A stretch of DNA of 64,000 bases from contig NC_135003.1 of assembly GCF_051020985.1 (NCBI RefSeq), positions 12,269,501 to 12,333,500 of the forward strand. The letters are read 5' to 3'. This DNA comes from Nomia melanderi (lineage: Eukaryota > Arthropoda > Insecta > Hymenoptera > Halictidae). Shown here in pieces: positions 36,136-47,335 of the stretch (positions within the stretch are counted from its first letter, which is position 1; each line of letters starts with the position of its first letter). The position numbers and the translations under genes are program-made. The notes under the pieces are model-generated. The model saw only the letters and a program-made list of their open reading frames with translations. It did no database searches and was not told the origin of the DNA.

Positions 36136-38331
36136 AAACTCTTAACCGTACATTCCAACAGTTAACGATTAAAAACAATCGAACCGATCCGAAGCATCGA
36201 AACAAGCCGTACCCCGCAATCGAGATTCAACTTCCACGATATTAACCTCCCGGCTTCGTACTTAGCGGGTTTAATTTCATCCTCGGATAATTCAATTTTC
36301 ATCCCGACCAGTGCGAACAATTAATGACACCGGTCCCTCCATTAAACCTCCAACCCCGTTCCAATTTCTCTCGACTTCCGTTACGATCCACCATAGATCT
36401 CACACACCTCGTTCGAGCCGTGAGTGGCTGAAAAATGAGGTAAAACAGATGTGCTCTCGTTCTCATGAGTTCGAACCTATCCCACGCACTCGCAGCGCCT
36501 TCAGCTGGCTTCGACGACGTTCTCGCTAATCAATCTCCTCCGCCGCGAAAAGAACAGGACAACAAGAAAAATATTCAATTACTCTACCGTTCATAATACA
36601 CGGTGCATACCTAGGGGTTATATAATCAAAGCTCACCGCTTCATTTGTCGTGGGTGTGCACGTGCAGTATGTGCACAGGCGATTGTACCCAGCAGCAGAA
36701 GTCCGCGTGGATCTTGGGGCTTATCATTCCGGTCGCTCCTTGTCGTGAGCTGGTACACGAATAGGTGGGGGATAGATCGAGTCTTGAAAGTTGATTTTTT
36801 TCGCGGTGAGTGGCCGAGAGGAAAGTGACGGTCGTAGGAGGAAAACAATCCGGCCGCGTGCGTTCTCGTTCCAAAGGGACCAGAGAGACGTGTTCCTCTC
36901 CACGGCCCGTGATCATTAATATCCTGCGGTTCGCGAGTAGTCGCTACGCTCGTTAAATCATTTACTCAATTACCGTAACCGGACCTGAATTGCACTTGCT
37001 CCTCGGTGTCGAAATTCTCTGGTCGCGAGCTGCGCTGGTTCTATTTACCGCTGAAGGACCCTCTAATTAAAATATTCCTCTCGTTAAAACGCCACCGAGA
37101 TGAGAAACATATTGCGAAGTCATTCTGATAATCACTGTGTTTTTATTAGGTTCCTAACCCCTTTTGATAAGTGACATCAGAGTAAGCAGTATTTTATTCG
37201 ATTAAATTCAATCAGTAATTCATTAGATCTGATCACCATTGTATTATATTAAAACAAATATAAAATAAATATAAGAGAAGCTATGCAACAGAATATACAT
37301 AAAAATCAAATTGCTCAATTTTTCGAAGTCGAACTCTAACGATAACACTAAACATTTCAAACTACAATACTTTCCACGTACACCTCCAACATTCAGAATT
37401 CCAATCTCAAATCTCGATACTCCAAGGAACCGTTCGATTCACGATTTGCAGCCCCGACGATATCTCAGCCGGATCCCGCTCCAAACCGCTACGTATCCAA
37501 ACAATCACTCCCAGTGGATTTTTTCCCACAATTCAATTCGTTCCGCGACCCGGCGTCGGAGAACCGCAGAGGCGAACGGCGCGGAGCGTCGAGACGTTGC
37601 CGAGCGGAGTATCGCACGAACACCCTGACGAAATAATTAATCGCGCGGGTCCGTGGAACACGCACGAGCGCCTATCGGAATTAGCGGCGGGCGGTAATTA
37701 CTAAATTTATCCCGGTTCGATGAAAATCACCGGCGATTAAGGTGCATTGTACCGGGGCCGGTAATAACGTCACGTAACAGATTCCAGGGAAGCCATTTTT
37801 CTCGCCGGACTCGCCGCGAAAACGCGGCGGGAGAGGGAGAAGAAAGTGCTCGTAGGAGGAAAACGGTCCTCGGTTTTGTACCCGTGTGTACCCGTTCGCG
37901 GCTGCACGCGTGATAGTACAAAACGAACAACGGGTCTTTGTTATACGTCGACCCTAGGAGATCATTAATATCGCCGGGCACCGCTTATGCAGCGACTGGA
38001 CCAATTACCGTTAGTTGTTCGCTGCCGCAGGAAAATGATTTATCGCGGATTGTCCCGGCCACGATGAAATTTATAGATCGAGTTTCGTTTCCCCGGAAAA
38101 TGATCCGCGGCCGTCGCCGGCCGACCTCCGGTGTTCTCGTCGCGCTCGGATTAATTTGCGCGCAGTGCGGTCGCCTGAGGACACCTTCAAATTCGCAACG
38201 AAAATTAAAGGTTACCGATGCGTTGCTGAATAGTTTCCGTTATACAATATCTTCGTTTGAAAAATCACAATTTTGTGCAAATATATTCTGTTTCTCGTGA
38301 TATTGCAGAATATCTATTGTCATTTAACACG
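36136..38331. other. Gene-free stretch
   Basis: The plus strand is poor in G from 36.15 to 36.55 kb and again at 37.3-37.5 kb. CpG-rich sequence at 37.5-38.2 kb holds only short overlapping frames. The segment near 36.47 kb with GTTCGAACC resembles a tRNA B-box but has no tRNA fold around it. Confidence 0.4.
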
Positions 38332-38541
38332 TTAAATGCCGTGTCAGTCACCGATGACGCGCTGAATTACTTGAAAACAATCGTAACACGCGAGATAATC
38401 GATGTTGAATCGAAATGTTTAATAACGTAGTTAAATTGATAACGTAGTGCAAAGATTATAACGCTAAATAGTGAATAAATGTTGCTACTTGTCAAAAGGA
38501 CAACTGTACAGAAAGATGGTCAAGATTTTCATGGCGCTTAA
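38332..38541. mobile_element. TTAA miniature element, ATGCCGTG ends
   Basis: TTAA at 38332-38335 is followed by ATGCCGTGTCAGTCACCG. The right end in reverse complement reads GCGCCATGAAAATC, with TTAA at 38538-38541. The interior (TCGATGTTGAATC, AATGTTTAATAACGTAG, AGTGAATAAATG) is related to the duplicated interior of 20126-20479. 210 bp, non-coding. Confidence 0.65.
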
Positions 38542-39872
38542 CGCTTTAAGAAACTTCATAATCTCCCCATAATGTGAAAAGAATGTAATCACCATATGTT
38601 TAGTTTGTTTACATCACTCGTACGTTTTAAGTTATCGGGTTTCGTCCAGAAAACGGTCATTAGGCAGCACTGTGCGCCGCGGTGTCCGAGTTCTCGTCGA
38701 TTGTTGCGCCGATGTCCCCGAAACGAGTTTGTAATCCGCCCGCCGACGCGGAGGCCTATCCCGTGACCGGGGATCGACGATCGCCGACGGACAACGCTGA
38801 ATTTGTTATGTCAAGTTCCAGGAGAAAGCGATGCCTATCTTATAATCTACCGGGTGCCATTGCTTGAACTTTTATTATCATTGCTTTCACGCAAACGCGT
38901 GGAACGCGTTCCTTCGCGACGCGCTCTCTTGGAAATTTCTCTTGAATGTTTTCTTGGGCTCGCGGGTTACATTCGCACGATCTGCGTGAAATGGAATTGG
39001 CTGGGATCGTGCGGGGAGCATTCGTTAACGGTTAGTGGAAGATTGAAAGAGCTTAATAGTGTCGATGGCGTACAATTCCTGGGAAATTCTAATTTTCGAG
39101 ATTCTTCGTTACATTGTAGAGGAATGTAATAACATAGGCTTTCTAGATTTCAATTTTCAAGATTCTTCGTTTCAATGTAAAACGACAGTTAGGAAGAATT
39201 ATTATTACTAAATTATTACATTATCAAATTATTAACTTATTACACTTCTGAATGTCGTCACATCGGTGACATTGAAGATTAATATAAAAATTACAGATAA
39301 GTAATTTAGGTAATAAATAATAAAAGATCCGTCTATACCTTTCTTTTGTTCTAGTATTTAGGAGCTTAAATTAGCTTGTCACGAAAGAGACTTTTTAATG
39401 CTTCAACGAATCTCCGTCCGCAGAGTTAAAAGATTTCCAAGAATCTTAAGCCCCTGGTGAAAAGGAACACTGCGAATAGCCATCTTGCTACTAATACTCC
39501 ACCGAATTTATATCCCGTGGTCATTCCGATCCACTGCGTCCACCGAAAGGTGACCATAAACACATAAACCGGAGGTCTGTCGTGGAATAAGCCATCGGAT
39601 CGAAGCTGCCAGCTCGAATCGGCTGCCGGTTCGACGGTGTCGTCAAAGGAGCCGACGAAAACTAGGAGAAAAGCGAAAGAGAGGCGGCCGAGACCGATTT
39701 CCCCGGTTAACGCCGACGCTTCACGTCCGTCGAGCGCGATTAACACCCGGCCGTGTAATATTCGTCGACGAGATTTCTACCGGTTGACTGTTGTCTGACG
39801 TGCGGTTGGCCTCCCCAGGTAACCTTATAGCCGAGACACCGCGCGCCGGCGTTGCACACGCACGCCTGGCAA
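38542..39872. other. Gene-free stretch; small duplication and one weak minus ORF
   Basis: A two-copy 61-bp repeat lies at 39090-39180 (AATTTTCGAGATTCTTCGTT, then AATTTTCAAGATTCTTCGTT). A minus-strand frame at 39426-39746 encodes 106 residues with two hydrophobic segments (near LSFAFLLVFVG and VLVARWLFAVFLF). It does not start with ATG and I do not recognise it, so I leave it unnamed. Confidence 0.35.
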
Positions 39873-39897
39873 AGAGAGAGAGAGAGAGAGAGAGAGA
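39873..39897. repeat. GA dinucleotide microsatellite
   Basis: About twelve consecutive GA units lie just outside the left end of the element starting at 39904. GA runs in insects can bind GAGA-type factors, but nothing here shows that this one does. Confidence 0.9.
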
Positions 39898-39903
39898 CGC
39901 GCG

Positions 39904-40593
39904 TCTAAAGCTACGTTTACATCGCTGCTTCGAGGAGAGCGTCGATCATTGCGTCGATAAAAGCTGTTTAAGATACGTAGCTTTTCTTATGCAATTAGGC
40001 AAATGGATGTGAAAATGTCGCAGCTTCGATTATTCTTGTAAAATAAACGAAGTTTCCTTATACTTCTGTTTTGTAAAACAGAAGAACTTTGTTTCTTGAT
40101 TACTCCGTTAGTTTTATTAGCTCTGTAACTATTTTTGATAAGTTAAATGAATGAATAATTGAACATTATAAATACCCAATTAGTTTTTCTATACTTCTAA
40201 GGTGAAATGAATGAATATTGAATGTTAAACTTATTTTAATTCTTTACATCCATCATAAAGGTGAAATGAATGAATACTGAAAATTGCAAATTAGTTTTTC
40301 TACATTTCAAAGGCGAGAGGAATGAATATTGAACATTACGAACACCTAATTAATTGCCGTACATAAAGAAATTGAATGAATATTGAGCGTCATAAACACC
40401 GTACTAATTAATGTTTCTACATCCATTGCAAAAGCGAAAGTGAAGAAATAGAACTATAGACACTTAGATCCATGATCGTCGCTTTACTGACTACTTCTAC
40501 GTTTCCATGGTAGAACAAGGGAATACACTTACACGGTTCGCTTTCGTCGATGCTCTTATCTTGTGTCGCGGCTGCAATGTAAACGCAGCCTAA
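39904..40593. mobile_element. Inverted-repeat element with internal minisatellite
   Basis: The left end, AAGCTACGTTTACATCGCTG, and the right end, which in reverse complement reads GGCTGCGTTTACATTGCAGC, form an imperfect inverted repeat. Weaker matching (AGAG-ATCGACG/AGAGCGTCGATC) extends it to roughly 50 bases. Between the ends is an array at 40145-40440 of about five degenerate 52-60-bp units, each with AATGAATGAATA-TTGAA and TAGTTTTTCTAC-like words. It has no coding capacity. The target duplication cannot be fixed from the flanks. It is probably a non-autonomous DNA transposon; the superfamily is not recognised. Confidence 0.6.
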
Positions 40594-41672
40594 GAGACAG
40601 GCTCGGCCGAGACGGAGCGGGCGAAGATTAGCGGGGAACAGGCTCGCGCGAGACGAGTGAAAAGATATCTCGGTGAAAACGGCGGGCAACTGCGGCTTTC
40701 CGTCGTCCTTCCACCGTAATCGATCATATAAACGTCGATGACATACGCTGGAACACTTCGACGGAGGCCCCCGCTCCGATATTAATCGTCGGAGAGGATT
40801 GTGTTTGTCCGCCGCGGACAACTTCATCGTTTCGAGTACATTGACGACTAATCGTTAATCTCCGGGTCGTGTAATACATCAATTTCCTCGTCGCCGAGGA
40901 AAAATTCGTGCAGTTTGGGACAGCGCGTCGGTGGTTGCTTTGAATAATTAAACGAACGATGGATAGATCGAAGCCAGACGATACTCAAACGATATGACAG
41001 GCGGTGTTTATTTTGATCGAGTAAATTGTACGCGAGTAACTGGCATTAACAGCTTGATCGATTTGAATTCGTTGAACCTTCCAACGTTTACTCGCCGCTT
41101 GCACACCGGTAAAGCGATCACGATTTCTCTTGAGACACTGTGATGTTCGGTGAATTTTATTATTAAAAAATATATCCGACCGTGCGTTAAAATATCATTA
41201 TCCAGTAGCTGAGGGGTGTCGCCCGTTGAATCGGCTACTTTCGCGCGATTTACGACTGCTAATTAAAACGCCGATTTTCCGAAACGAAAGGCGGCAGAAA
41301 TGAAACGTAAAGCAAGAAACAAGTAATATAAGGTTATAATTTGTTGCGCAAGGTACCCGGTGATTTATCCACCCGTTCCGCGCGCCGAGTCGCATTAAGG
41401 CGATCTAAAAAAGACGGCCAGGCAGAAACCTCGGAGTAAGAGACTGTCCTGTAACTCATCATTATTAATATTAACAGATCCCGATCGTAATCACGAATAT
41501 ATAAATCTCTCCGCCGAAATCGTAACCCAAAATCCCCGGCGAGGATCCCGAACGGGGCCGGATCGCGAACCGTGCACAAATCTCTCGTCAGCTATAATTA
41601 AAATCACCGCGATCGACCGTAAATAACATTTCGTTGATCCCGCGAGGCCGTAACCGTAATTATCTCGATTTC
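40594..41672. other. Gene-free stretch
   Basis: A CpG-rich start (40.6-40.9 kb) is followed by mixed sequence. Open frames are short. No complete element or splice-supported exon was seen. Confidence 0.45.
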
Positions 41673-41793
41673 GGTACGAACGCGAGGAGAGGCGAGCGGG
41701 GACAGGGAAAAAGGAAAAAGCGAGGGTGGCGGCGCGAGAGAGGGGAAACGGAGAAACAGACGGGGGGGAGTGGAAAAAGAAGGCACATCGCCA
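41673..41793. repeat. Polypurine tract
   Basis: For about 120 bases the plus strand is overwhelmingly A and G (for example GGGGACAGGGAAAAAGGAAA, then GAGAGAGGGGAAACGGAG), with few pyrimidine interruptions. Such tracts can adopt triplex structures or reflect slippage. Long frames over it on both strands are compositional. Confidence 0.75.
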
Positions 41794-42183
41794 TTTCGCA
41801 AGGCTGCGTTCTGTTGCAAGCGGCGCGGATCAATTCATTCGTTAACTGGACGCGAGCCGCGATACGGATCGCTCGGGCGCATGTCAAATGTTTACAAATC
41901 TGACACGTCCATTCATTACATCCGCCCACGCCGGCCGTACAACGAACCGGCTGAGTACACAAACGCGGCCTTATTGCTTCTTCAGGCCGCGCGATTTAAC
42001 GCGCAACGAGGCCCGCGTTGCTTTCGGCGGATTATGCCAGTACTGCCATTTGTCCGGCGAAAAAAGACTATACCTCCTTTTTTCGTTCCCCCCTCGTAAT
42101 TTATGATCCACGGAGATTCGCCGGAACTTTTCCCTGGTCTCAGCCTTTCAAATTTCGCTTATGGTACATCCGTACATACGTAC
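41794..42183. other. CpG-rich gene-free stretch
   Basis: Several plus-strand frames overlap in different registers here, none with an ATG in good context followed by a donor. I see nothing else. Confidence 0.4.
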
Positions 42184-42500
42184 ACAGTGTTCAAAAATTT
42201 CCGAGCTGATCGTTTTTCGAACTTTTCTAATAAAGGCTTCAAGATGTGTTTGCCATTATGATATGTAAAGGATGTATTGCATGAGAGGATACCGTAAAAG
42301 AATATCATCTATTCTTTATAGATGTCTTTCCAGAAATAAATAATTCAGCGTGTTCGCAGGTTTTCGGGCAGAGCGTTTAAAAAAGAACATAATGATTGTG
42401 CTCTATTATAATAATAATTTGATGCTGGTATCGAACATATTTTACATCGACTCATTTCAAAAAACAATCTCGCCGAGATCATCTAACCGCGAGTGTAGCT
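42184..42500. mobile_element. Tc1-like miniature element, copy with decayed right end
   Basis: The left end, TA followed by CACAGTGTTCAAAAATTTCC, is related to the termini of 44616-44911. The interior shares long words with that copy in the same order (CTATTCTTTATA, GAAATA-ATAATTCA, GGTTTTC-GGCAGAGCGTTTAAAAA, TATAATAATAAT). The right inverted repeat is not recognisable, so the right limit is approximate. Confidence 0.6.
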
Positions 42501-43445
42501 TCATATGCGATTATTACGAAAAGTTGGACACTTTATATTGTCTATTTAAAACGGAACTCAAATAGTAGAACCTAATTCTACCTAATACCACGGTCGATCT
42601 TGACAATCTCGCGAGCATTGTCTTGCACACTTGCAGAGAATGGCAAAAAGCGACGAACGTCCAAGCACGATTTCGTTTTCAGGATCGCTTTCTTTCCCTT
42701 ACCCTCAACCGGTCGAGATGTATTAAAGCTCTTAATATTGTAACTGTTCGCACAGAAAAAGAATCGTAAAATCGTCGGAGAAGTCGGTCGTCTACAGCCG
42801 GAGTAACCCTTTAACACTTGCTGCCCGGCGAGATGATCCCCTGTTTGAGCAGACGGTGTAGCAGAACGCCGTGCAAAAACGGTGCGCCCCGCTTGAACGC
42901 GCCGATGATCCGATCCTTGGCCCTGAATAGTCCCGGCCATTCAATTATGTAGAGCTGCTGTTTAGCGCAGCCGTTCAAAGAAAAGATAACGAGCTCTCTT
43001 CCCTCTTTCGCTTCTTCTTGTCTGGTTATAGGCGCCGACACCGACCGCTTTGCGGGCTTTTGCACGACCGATCGGCTTTTTGCGTGACCCTAACAGCGTT
43101 TATCCTTCTGGGCTACCAGAAGCCCGCAACTATCGGATTGTTCTTTGCTCTTCACGCCACTAGGAAATTTATATTCAATGTGCCCGCATTGGGAATTCGA
43201 ATAGGATAGACGTACACGCGTGCAGGTTCTTCTGCCGTTGCGGATTGAGGTTTCAGAGAGGAAGAAACGCTTCGGAGATGTAGTTCGCCGGCGAACAGGA
43301 AAGTAGAGGTTCCAGACTGTAAGGATGTAACGAGGTGCTTACGCGAGAAGGAATTCTGAAGCAGATCCGAATGCATAATCCTGTAACTTTGCTACGACGC
43401 AACACCGGCCGGAAGCTGTTTTTGAGGATTAGAGGATTTATTTAT
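42501..43445. other. Gene-free stretch; one ambiguous minus-strand frame
   Basis: A minus-strand frame at 42811-43065 encodes 85 residues ending in KQGIISPGSKC, with a possible acceptor (GCGCTAAACAG) inside it upstream of QLYIIEWPG. The frame starts with GTG, not ATG, and no donor follows. It is protein-like in composition but unsupported, so I do not call a gene. Confidence 0.3.
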
Positions 43446-43498
43446 GGAATACTCTGTGTATCACGCGGACGTATAATCGCGTGATACTTCTTTATTCC
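43446..43498. ncRNA. Compact hairpin
   Basis: GTATCACGCG at 43458-43467 and CGCGTGATAC at 43478-43487 are perfect inverted copies around a 10-base loop, and an outer GGAATA/TATTCC pair (43446-43451, 43493-43498) extends the stem across a six-by-five internal loop. The whole is about 53 nt. This is short for a microRNA precursor and may be a chance palindrome or a protein-binding palindrome. Confidence 0.3.
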
Positions 43499-44295
43499 GA
43501 GCTTGCAAGTTCGAGTTCTTAATACTTAACGCTTTAAACCAGGTTTACACGAGCTCCGTCTAACCCCTCGGCTGAAGATAACTCAATTAAGCCGGTGGGA
43601 ACCGGTATTAGCTCTAATAAGTAGATTAAGGGTTTTATACTCTCGCAGCGGGCATGAAACTAGGCGTCGTTGCATTCTTATTTCATATATTGTCAGGACT
43701 TCGACAAAGAAACCAGGTTCTCCTTCGATTCGAGTCTCGAAAAATTATTGAAACCGAGAATCCTCTGTAATCCTGACAATAGCGATCGTAGAAACTCAGT
43801 ACCAATAACGTCCGACACGGAAACCTCGTGTCGAGTGTCCTAACAAGCAACTTCCAACCTAACCTCCATCAAATTCAGAAACCGTAACTCTAACATGATC
43901 CTCGACAAAACACATACTCCAACATCTCTCATCGAGCCTTCCAACCTTTTTTCCAACCGCAGGCGAATCACCTTGTGGAAGAGGATCTCTCACGATGTAT
44001 TCACACACGATCGAACTTGATTCCTAGCGCAGCAATCGTGTAGAATGACTGTTCCCGAGAAGGGCAGGGCCAATAGTCGATCAGGGACGGGCACGGCAAT
44101 AAATCGACAGTGTAGGCATGCCAGCGGTGCTCGGTTTGAACGGACTGGCCGGTGTTGTATTCCGTTGTAGTTGTCGTTTATTGTATCGTATTCGGTTGGA
44201 CACAGTTTCGTTAGTCGAAGAAAAGTGATCAACCATAGAAGACAATTTCAAATGAAAAGTTTTAAACACGTCTGATATCTTCGGTAGAAACACCA
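43499..44295. other. Gene-free stretch with strong strand asymmetry
   Basis: From about 43.84 to 43.97 kb the plus strand is rich in C and A and poor in G, with clustered CCAAC words. I see no gene, RNA or complete element. Confidence 0.45.
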
Positions 44296-44449
44296 TTAAC
44301 ACTGGAACTACCAGATGGATCGAAATGACCCATTCCTGATTTATTCTTTTGCAATTACTCGAACAGATACATCTCTGAGAAGTTGTTGAAGAGGCTTTAT
44401 AAAAAGATTTGGAAAAGTCAGTTTAAGTGCTTGGTAGTTCTAGTGTCGA
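44296..44449. mobile_element. TTAA miniature element, CACTAGAACTACC family, short variant
   Basis: TTAA at 44296-44299 is followed by CACTGGAACTACCAGATGG. The right end, TGGTAGTTCTAGTG, is followed by TCGA in place of TTAA. The subfamily signature GAACTACCAGATGGATC then TGACCCATTCCTGATTT is shared with 45676 and 50863. At 154 bp it is shorter than the 214-bp relative at 45.7 kb, implying an internal deletion. Confidence 0.7.
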
Positions 44450-44615
44450 GACATATCTAAGTTAGGGATCTGGTTAAATTAATGATGAGAGATTAAACTG
44501 CTGATCTTCATGCAAATTCCAATATCTATGAACACAATCACAATAGAATTACGGTAGAAGAACAGTTCTTCCCATCAAACACAATAAAAAACACTACACT
44601 CTAGAGACTGTATAC

Positions 44616-44911
44616 TATGGCGTTCAGAAGTTCTCGGCCAAATCGTTTCAGAAACTTTTCTTACGTGGTAAAGACTTTAAGAACTTTTCGTTACTTTTTG
44701 TAAAAGAACGAATACCGTCTATTCTTTATACATATTTTTTAGAAATAGATAATTCAACATGTTCAAAGGTTTTCAAGCAGAGCGTTTAAAAAGGAAAATT
44801 ATGCTCACTATAATAATAATGTAACGTACAGTATTTAACATATTACACTTAGCATTGCAGTCATTTTGCATTAATGCCGAAAACGATCAGGAATTTTCGA
44901 ACGCCGCTCTA
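44616..44911. mobile_element. Tc1-like miniature element, intact ends
   Basis: TA at 44616-44617 is followed by TGGCGTTCAGAAGTTCTCGG; the right end reads TTTTCGAACGCCGCTC then TA (44910-44911), giving an imperfect inverted repeat around GGCGTTCRRAA. The interior is collinear with 42184-42500. It is 296 bp and non-coding. TA target sites and the GTGTTCAAAAATT-like end suggest a Tc1/mariner source (inference). Confidence 0.7.
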
Positions 44912-45405
44912 CGTATCTTCTCGCGTGTGCTTTTCGTGCAATTTCACACTTTCGAATGTCCTGTGTACATAAAACCCCGCAGTCTATGGATCAATGTTCA
45001 ACGACTAATGACCCTGGCCTTAACATCGCGTTAGAAATAATAGCCAGACGGATTGGTGCACAGCATCAGCCGGGAAGGAACGTGCGTCCCGGAAGAACGG
45101 ATCGGAAAGGAGCTTCGAAAAGAAAATCCCGAAGGTGGATACGGGTGCGTGGATATTGCATTGCTGGAGGGCCGTGGACGTGGCTGATCATAGGATAATG
45201 GTCGTGAGAAGTTGAGCGGGAAAGACGGAGAGGAACGGGCCCGGCGAGATAGGGCAGCGCGATGCGTGGAACGTCACGCGAGCGAGCGAGGCGAGCCACC
45301 GCGAAGATTACAAGCGTCGGAACGGAACGTTACGGGGCACGGCATTGAAATAAAGGGATAACGGTAGCCGGGATATTATGTGGTACCGACGAAGCTGGAC
45401 GGTGT
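44912..45405. other. Gene-free stretch
   Basis: CpG-rich with purine-rich patches. Short frames on both strands overlap without splice support. Confidence 0.45.
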
Positions 45406-46024
45406 TTAACCCTTTCAAGCTCAGTGGTGTCGCGGCAATACCAGTTTTTAAAATTCTATTATTACAGCGGCTCGCTGGCTTTACATTATTACCGCCCTAT
45501 TTCATAGGTAGGTCGGTGTCTGCCTCGGTGACAAAAGAAACTCGTGGAATTCCATGGAAAGGAATTCTAAGATGCGTTCTTGAGTTTTGTTGGAGTTTCT
45601 AGTTTCTGTATTAAATGAAAATTATAGTTTTGGGGAATGTACGGTTATTGCTTTGCGGTAACTACTGTATATCATTTAATAGAATTACTAGATGGCTAAA
45701 ATGGTCAATTCCTGATTTCTTTTAGAATGACTGCAAGGGTACAGATATTTCTTTAGGAAACGATTAAAGAAGCTGATTTAGCAATACCTGAACTGAAATA
45801 TAAGCCAACTGAAATCTTAATAAATTCACGCTTATAGTTTTTATAAAGAAATGTTCAAAGGTCCAAGTGCTCGGTAGTTCTAGTGTTAATATTTTCCACG
45901 GTATAAAAATAATATTAGGTTTGTATAACATTTTAGTGGTTATTATGTGATCGTGTACGTGTAACGTATAGTTAAGAAAGATTATAAAAGTAAAAAACTG
46001 AAGATTATGCCTTGAAAGGGTTAA
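45406..46024. mobile_element. TTAA element, CCCTTTCAAG ends, with a nested element
   Basis: TTAA at 45406-45409 is followed by CCCTTTCAAGCTCAGTGG. The right end is CCTTGAAAGGG then TTAA at 46021-46024, a matching inverted terminus of about 12 bases. It is 619 bp, of which 214 bp are the separate element at 45676-45889. Without that insert it would be about 400 bp, still non-coding. Confidence 0.65.
45676..45889. mobile_element. TTAA miniature element nested in the 45.4-kb element
   Basis: It is bounded by TTAA at 45676-45679 and 45886-45889, with the right terminus CTCGGTAGTTCTAGTG intact and the left decayed to TAGAATTACTAGATGG. It belongs to the subfamily with TGGTCAATTCCTGATTTCTT and TGACTGCAAGGGTACAGATA, also seen at 50863. 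It inserted into the host element at a TTAA. Confidence 0.75.
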
Positions 46025-46252
46025 TATCGGCCGAGCCGATTCGCGGATCAACGGAGTCGGCGCGAAAACGCTCCGCGACTACGGGATTGTGTAAACGGTA
46101 CCAGTCGTACGTCGGTCTCGATTATTCTATGGACTGTTAATTACTTTCTCTCTCGCGATATGAAAGTGGAACCATTCCTGCCCCGTTTTTTCTTAGTGCA
46201 TTGTGGTTTAGTAATCGTTTGCACTTGGAATCATTTCTGATTGTTGCCAGTA

Positions 46253-46447
46253 ATTCACGCTAGAACCGCCGTGCGATTCAACTGAGCTTTTACGATTTCT
46301 TTACTGTCGAAGATGTTAGCGTGGATTATGTATTACCGAATCAGCGTCTAATAATTGGTTTGAATTATTAGATAGATAGATTGATAATTTATCGAAAAAG
46401 TATCTGTGCATTTACGATTTTGAGTCATTCAGTAGTTCTAGTGTCAA
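46253..46447. mobile_element. Degenerate CACTAGAACTACC-family element
   Basis: The left end CACGCTAGAACCGCC and the right end CAGTAGTTCTAGTG (followed by TCAA) are inverted relatives of the family termini at the expected spacing of about 195 bases. The interior is too diverged to align by eye. Confidence 0.4.
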
Positions 46448-46806
46448 GAAGAAATGGAGAATAGTTTTTCAGTTTCTTTTAGTAGATAGAGATGGTGTGA
46501 CAGATATACTGTAGATAAAATTAAAAGATACACGTAGTATTTAATGGTACACTTAGAATTGGGCAATTTATATAATACGAGTTTCTATAGAGATGTGTAG
46601 ACTCCATTAAAATTTCTCAAAGTTCACAGTAGAAGAAATACATATTTCTATCGGACTTGTCTTGAAGATTCTTCAAGAAATTCTTACGCAAAGCTTCACA
46701 GTCTCATTATTCCTTTAGAACAAACAAGTTTCCGTTGACCTCGTGTCCATACCTCAAGGGTTAACTGTAGTTCTACGCCAGACGGTATTCTCAAACTTCG
46801 CTGTGA

Positions 46807-47160
46807 ATGGACGTCGTATGTGGAGTAGAACGACAGACATTGTTTGCATCCGGAGAGTATAAATACATGGCGCGCGACGTTGCCACGAATGAAACCGGCA
46901 GTGAAATAGCAAGACAGAAGTCAACCCTTTGTGCTCGCGTGACTATCCTCGGTTGCCTGAAATCAGCGTTGCTCGCATCGTCGATCTACAATGCTGCATC
47001 ATCTTTCAAACGCATCGCGAGCAACACGAGAATTCCCCGTAACAAATGCACCGACAAGAACAATCCACGCAACGAAACACTATTCTCGTATCCTAAACCA
47101 TGCGTAGAATATCAACGAGAAACTCAACACGTCCAACTTACAAAATCACAAACACCATGA
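46807..47160 (+). CDS. Possible small ORF, product unknown
   Basis: A true ATG opens 118 codons (117 residues, begins MDVVCGVERQTLFASGEYKY, ends KSQTP). The peptide is hydrophilic with five cysteines and no obvious signal peptide or domain. A TATAAATA at 46858-46865 lies inside the frame rather than upstream of it, so if that is a promoter the ATG used would be a later one. No donor closes the frame. It could be a small gene or chance. Confidence 0.2.
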   Translation: MDVVCGVERQTLFASGEYKYMARDVATNETGSEIARQKSTLCARVTILGCLKSALLASSIYNAASSFKRIASNTRIPRNKCTDKNNPRNETLFSYPKPCVEYQRETQHVQLTKSQTP

Positions 47161-47335
47161 AACATTCACTCACCTAACTCTTCCATCTCCCAATCACGAG
47201 AACATATGCACGCTCGTCAACCCGAAACTGGCAGCGTACAATTTCAACCGAGAGTCTTAATTCCATCGTAATTATAATTTCACATTCCGAAGGGTTCTGA
47301 ATGCAACTACCCGAACACGGTGCACCGTATAATAT

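Noticed and set aside
36440..36520. tRNA-like B-box (GTTCGAACC) near 36.47 kb
   Set aside because: No matching A-box, anticodon stem or acceptor stem can be built around it.
39426..39746. 106-codon minus-strand frame with two hydrophobic segments
   Set aside because: It lacks an ATG start and matched splice sites, and I recognise no membrane-protein family in it.
42811..43065. 85-codon minus-strand protein-like frame
   Set aside because: The start codon is GTG, the acceptor inside it is mediocre and no donor or family support was found.
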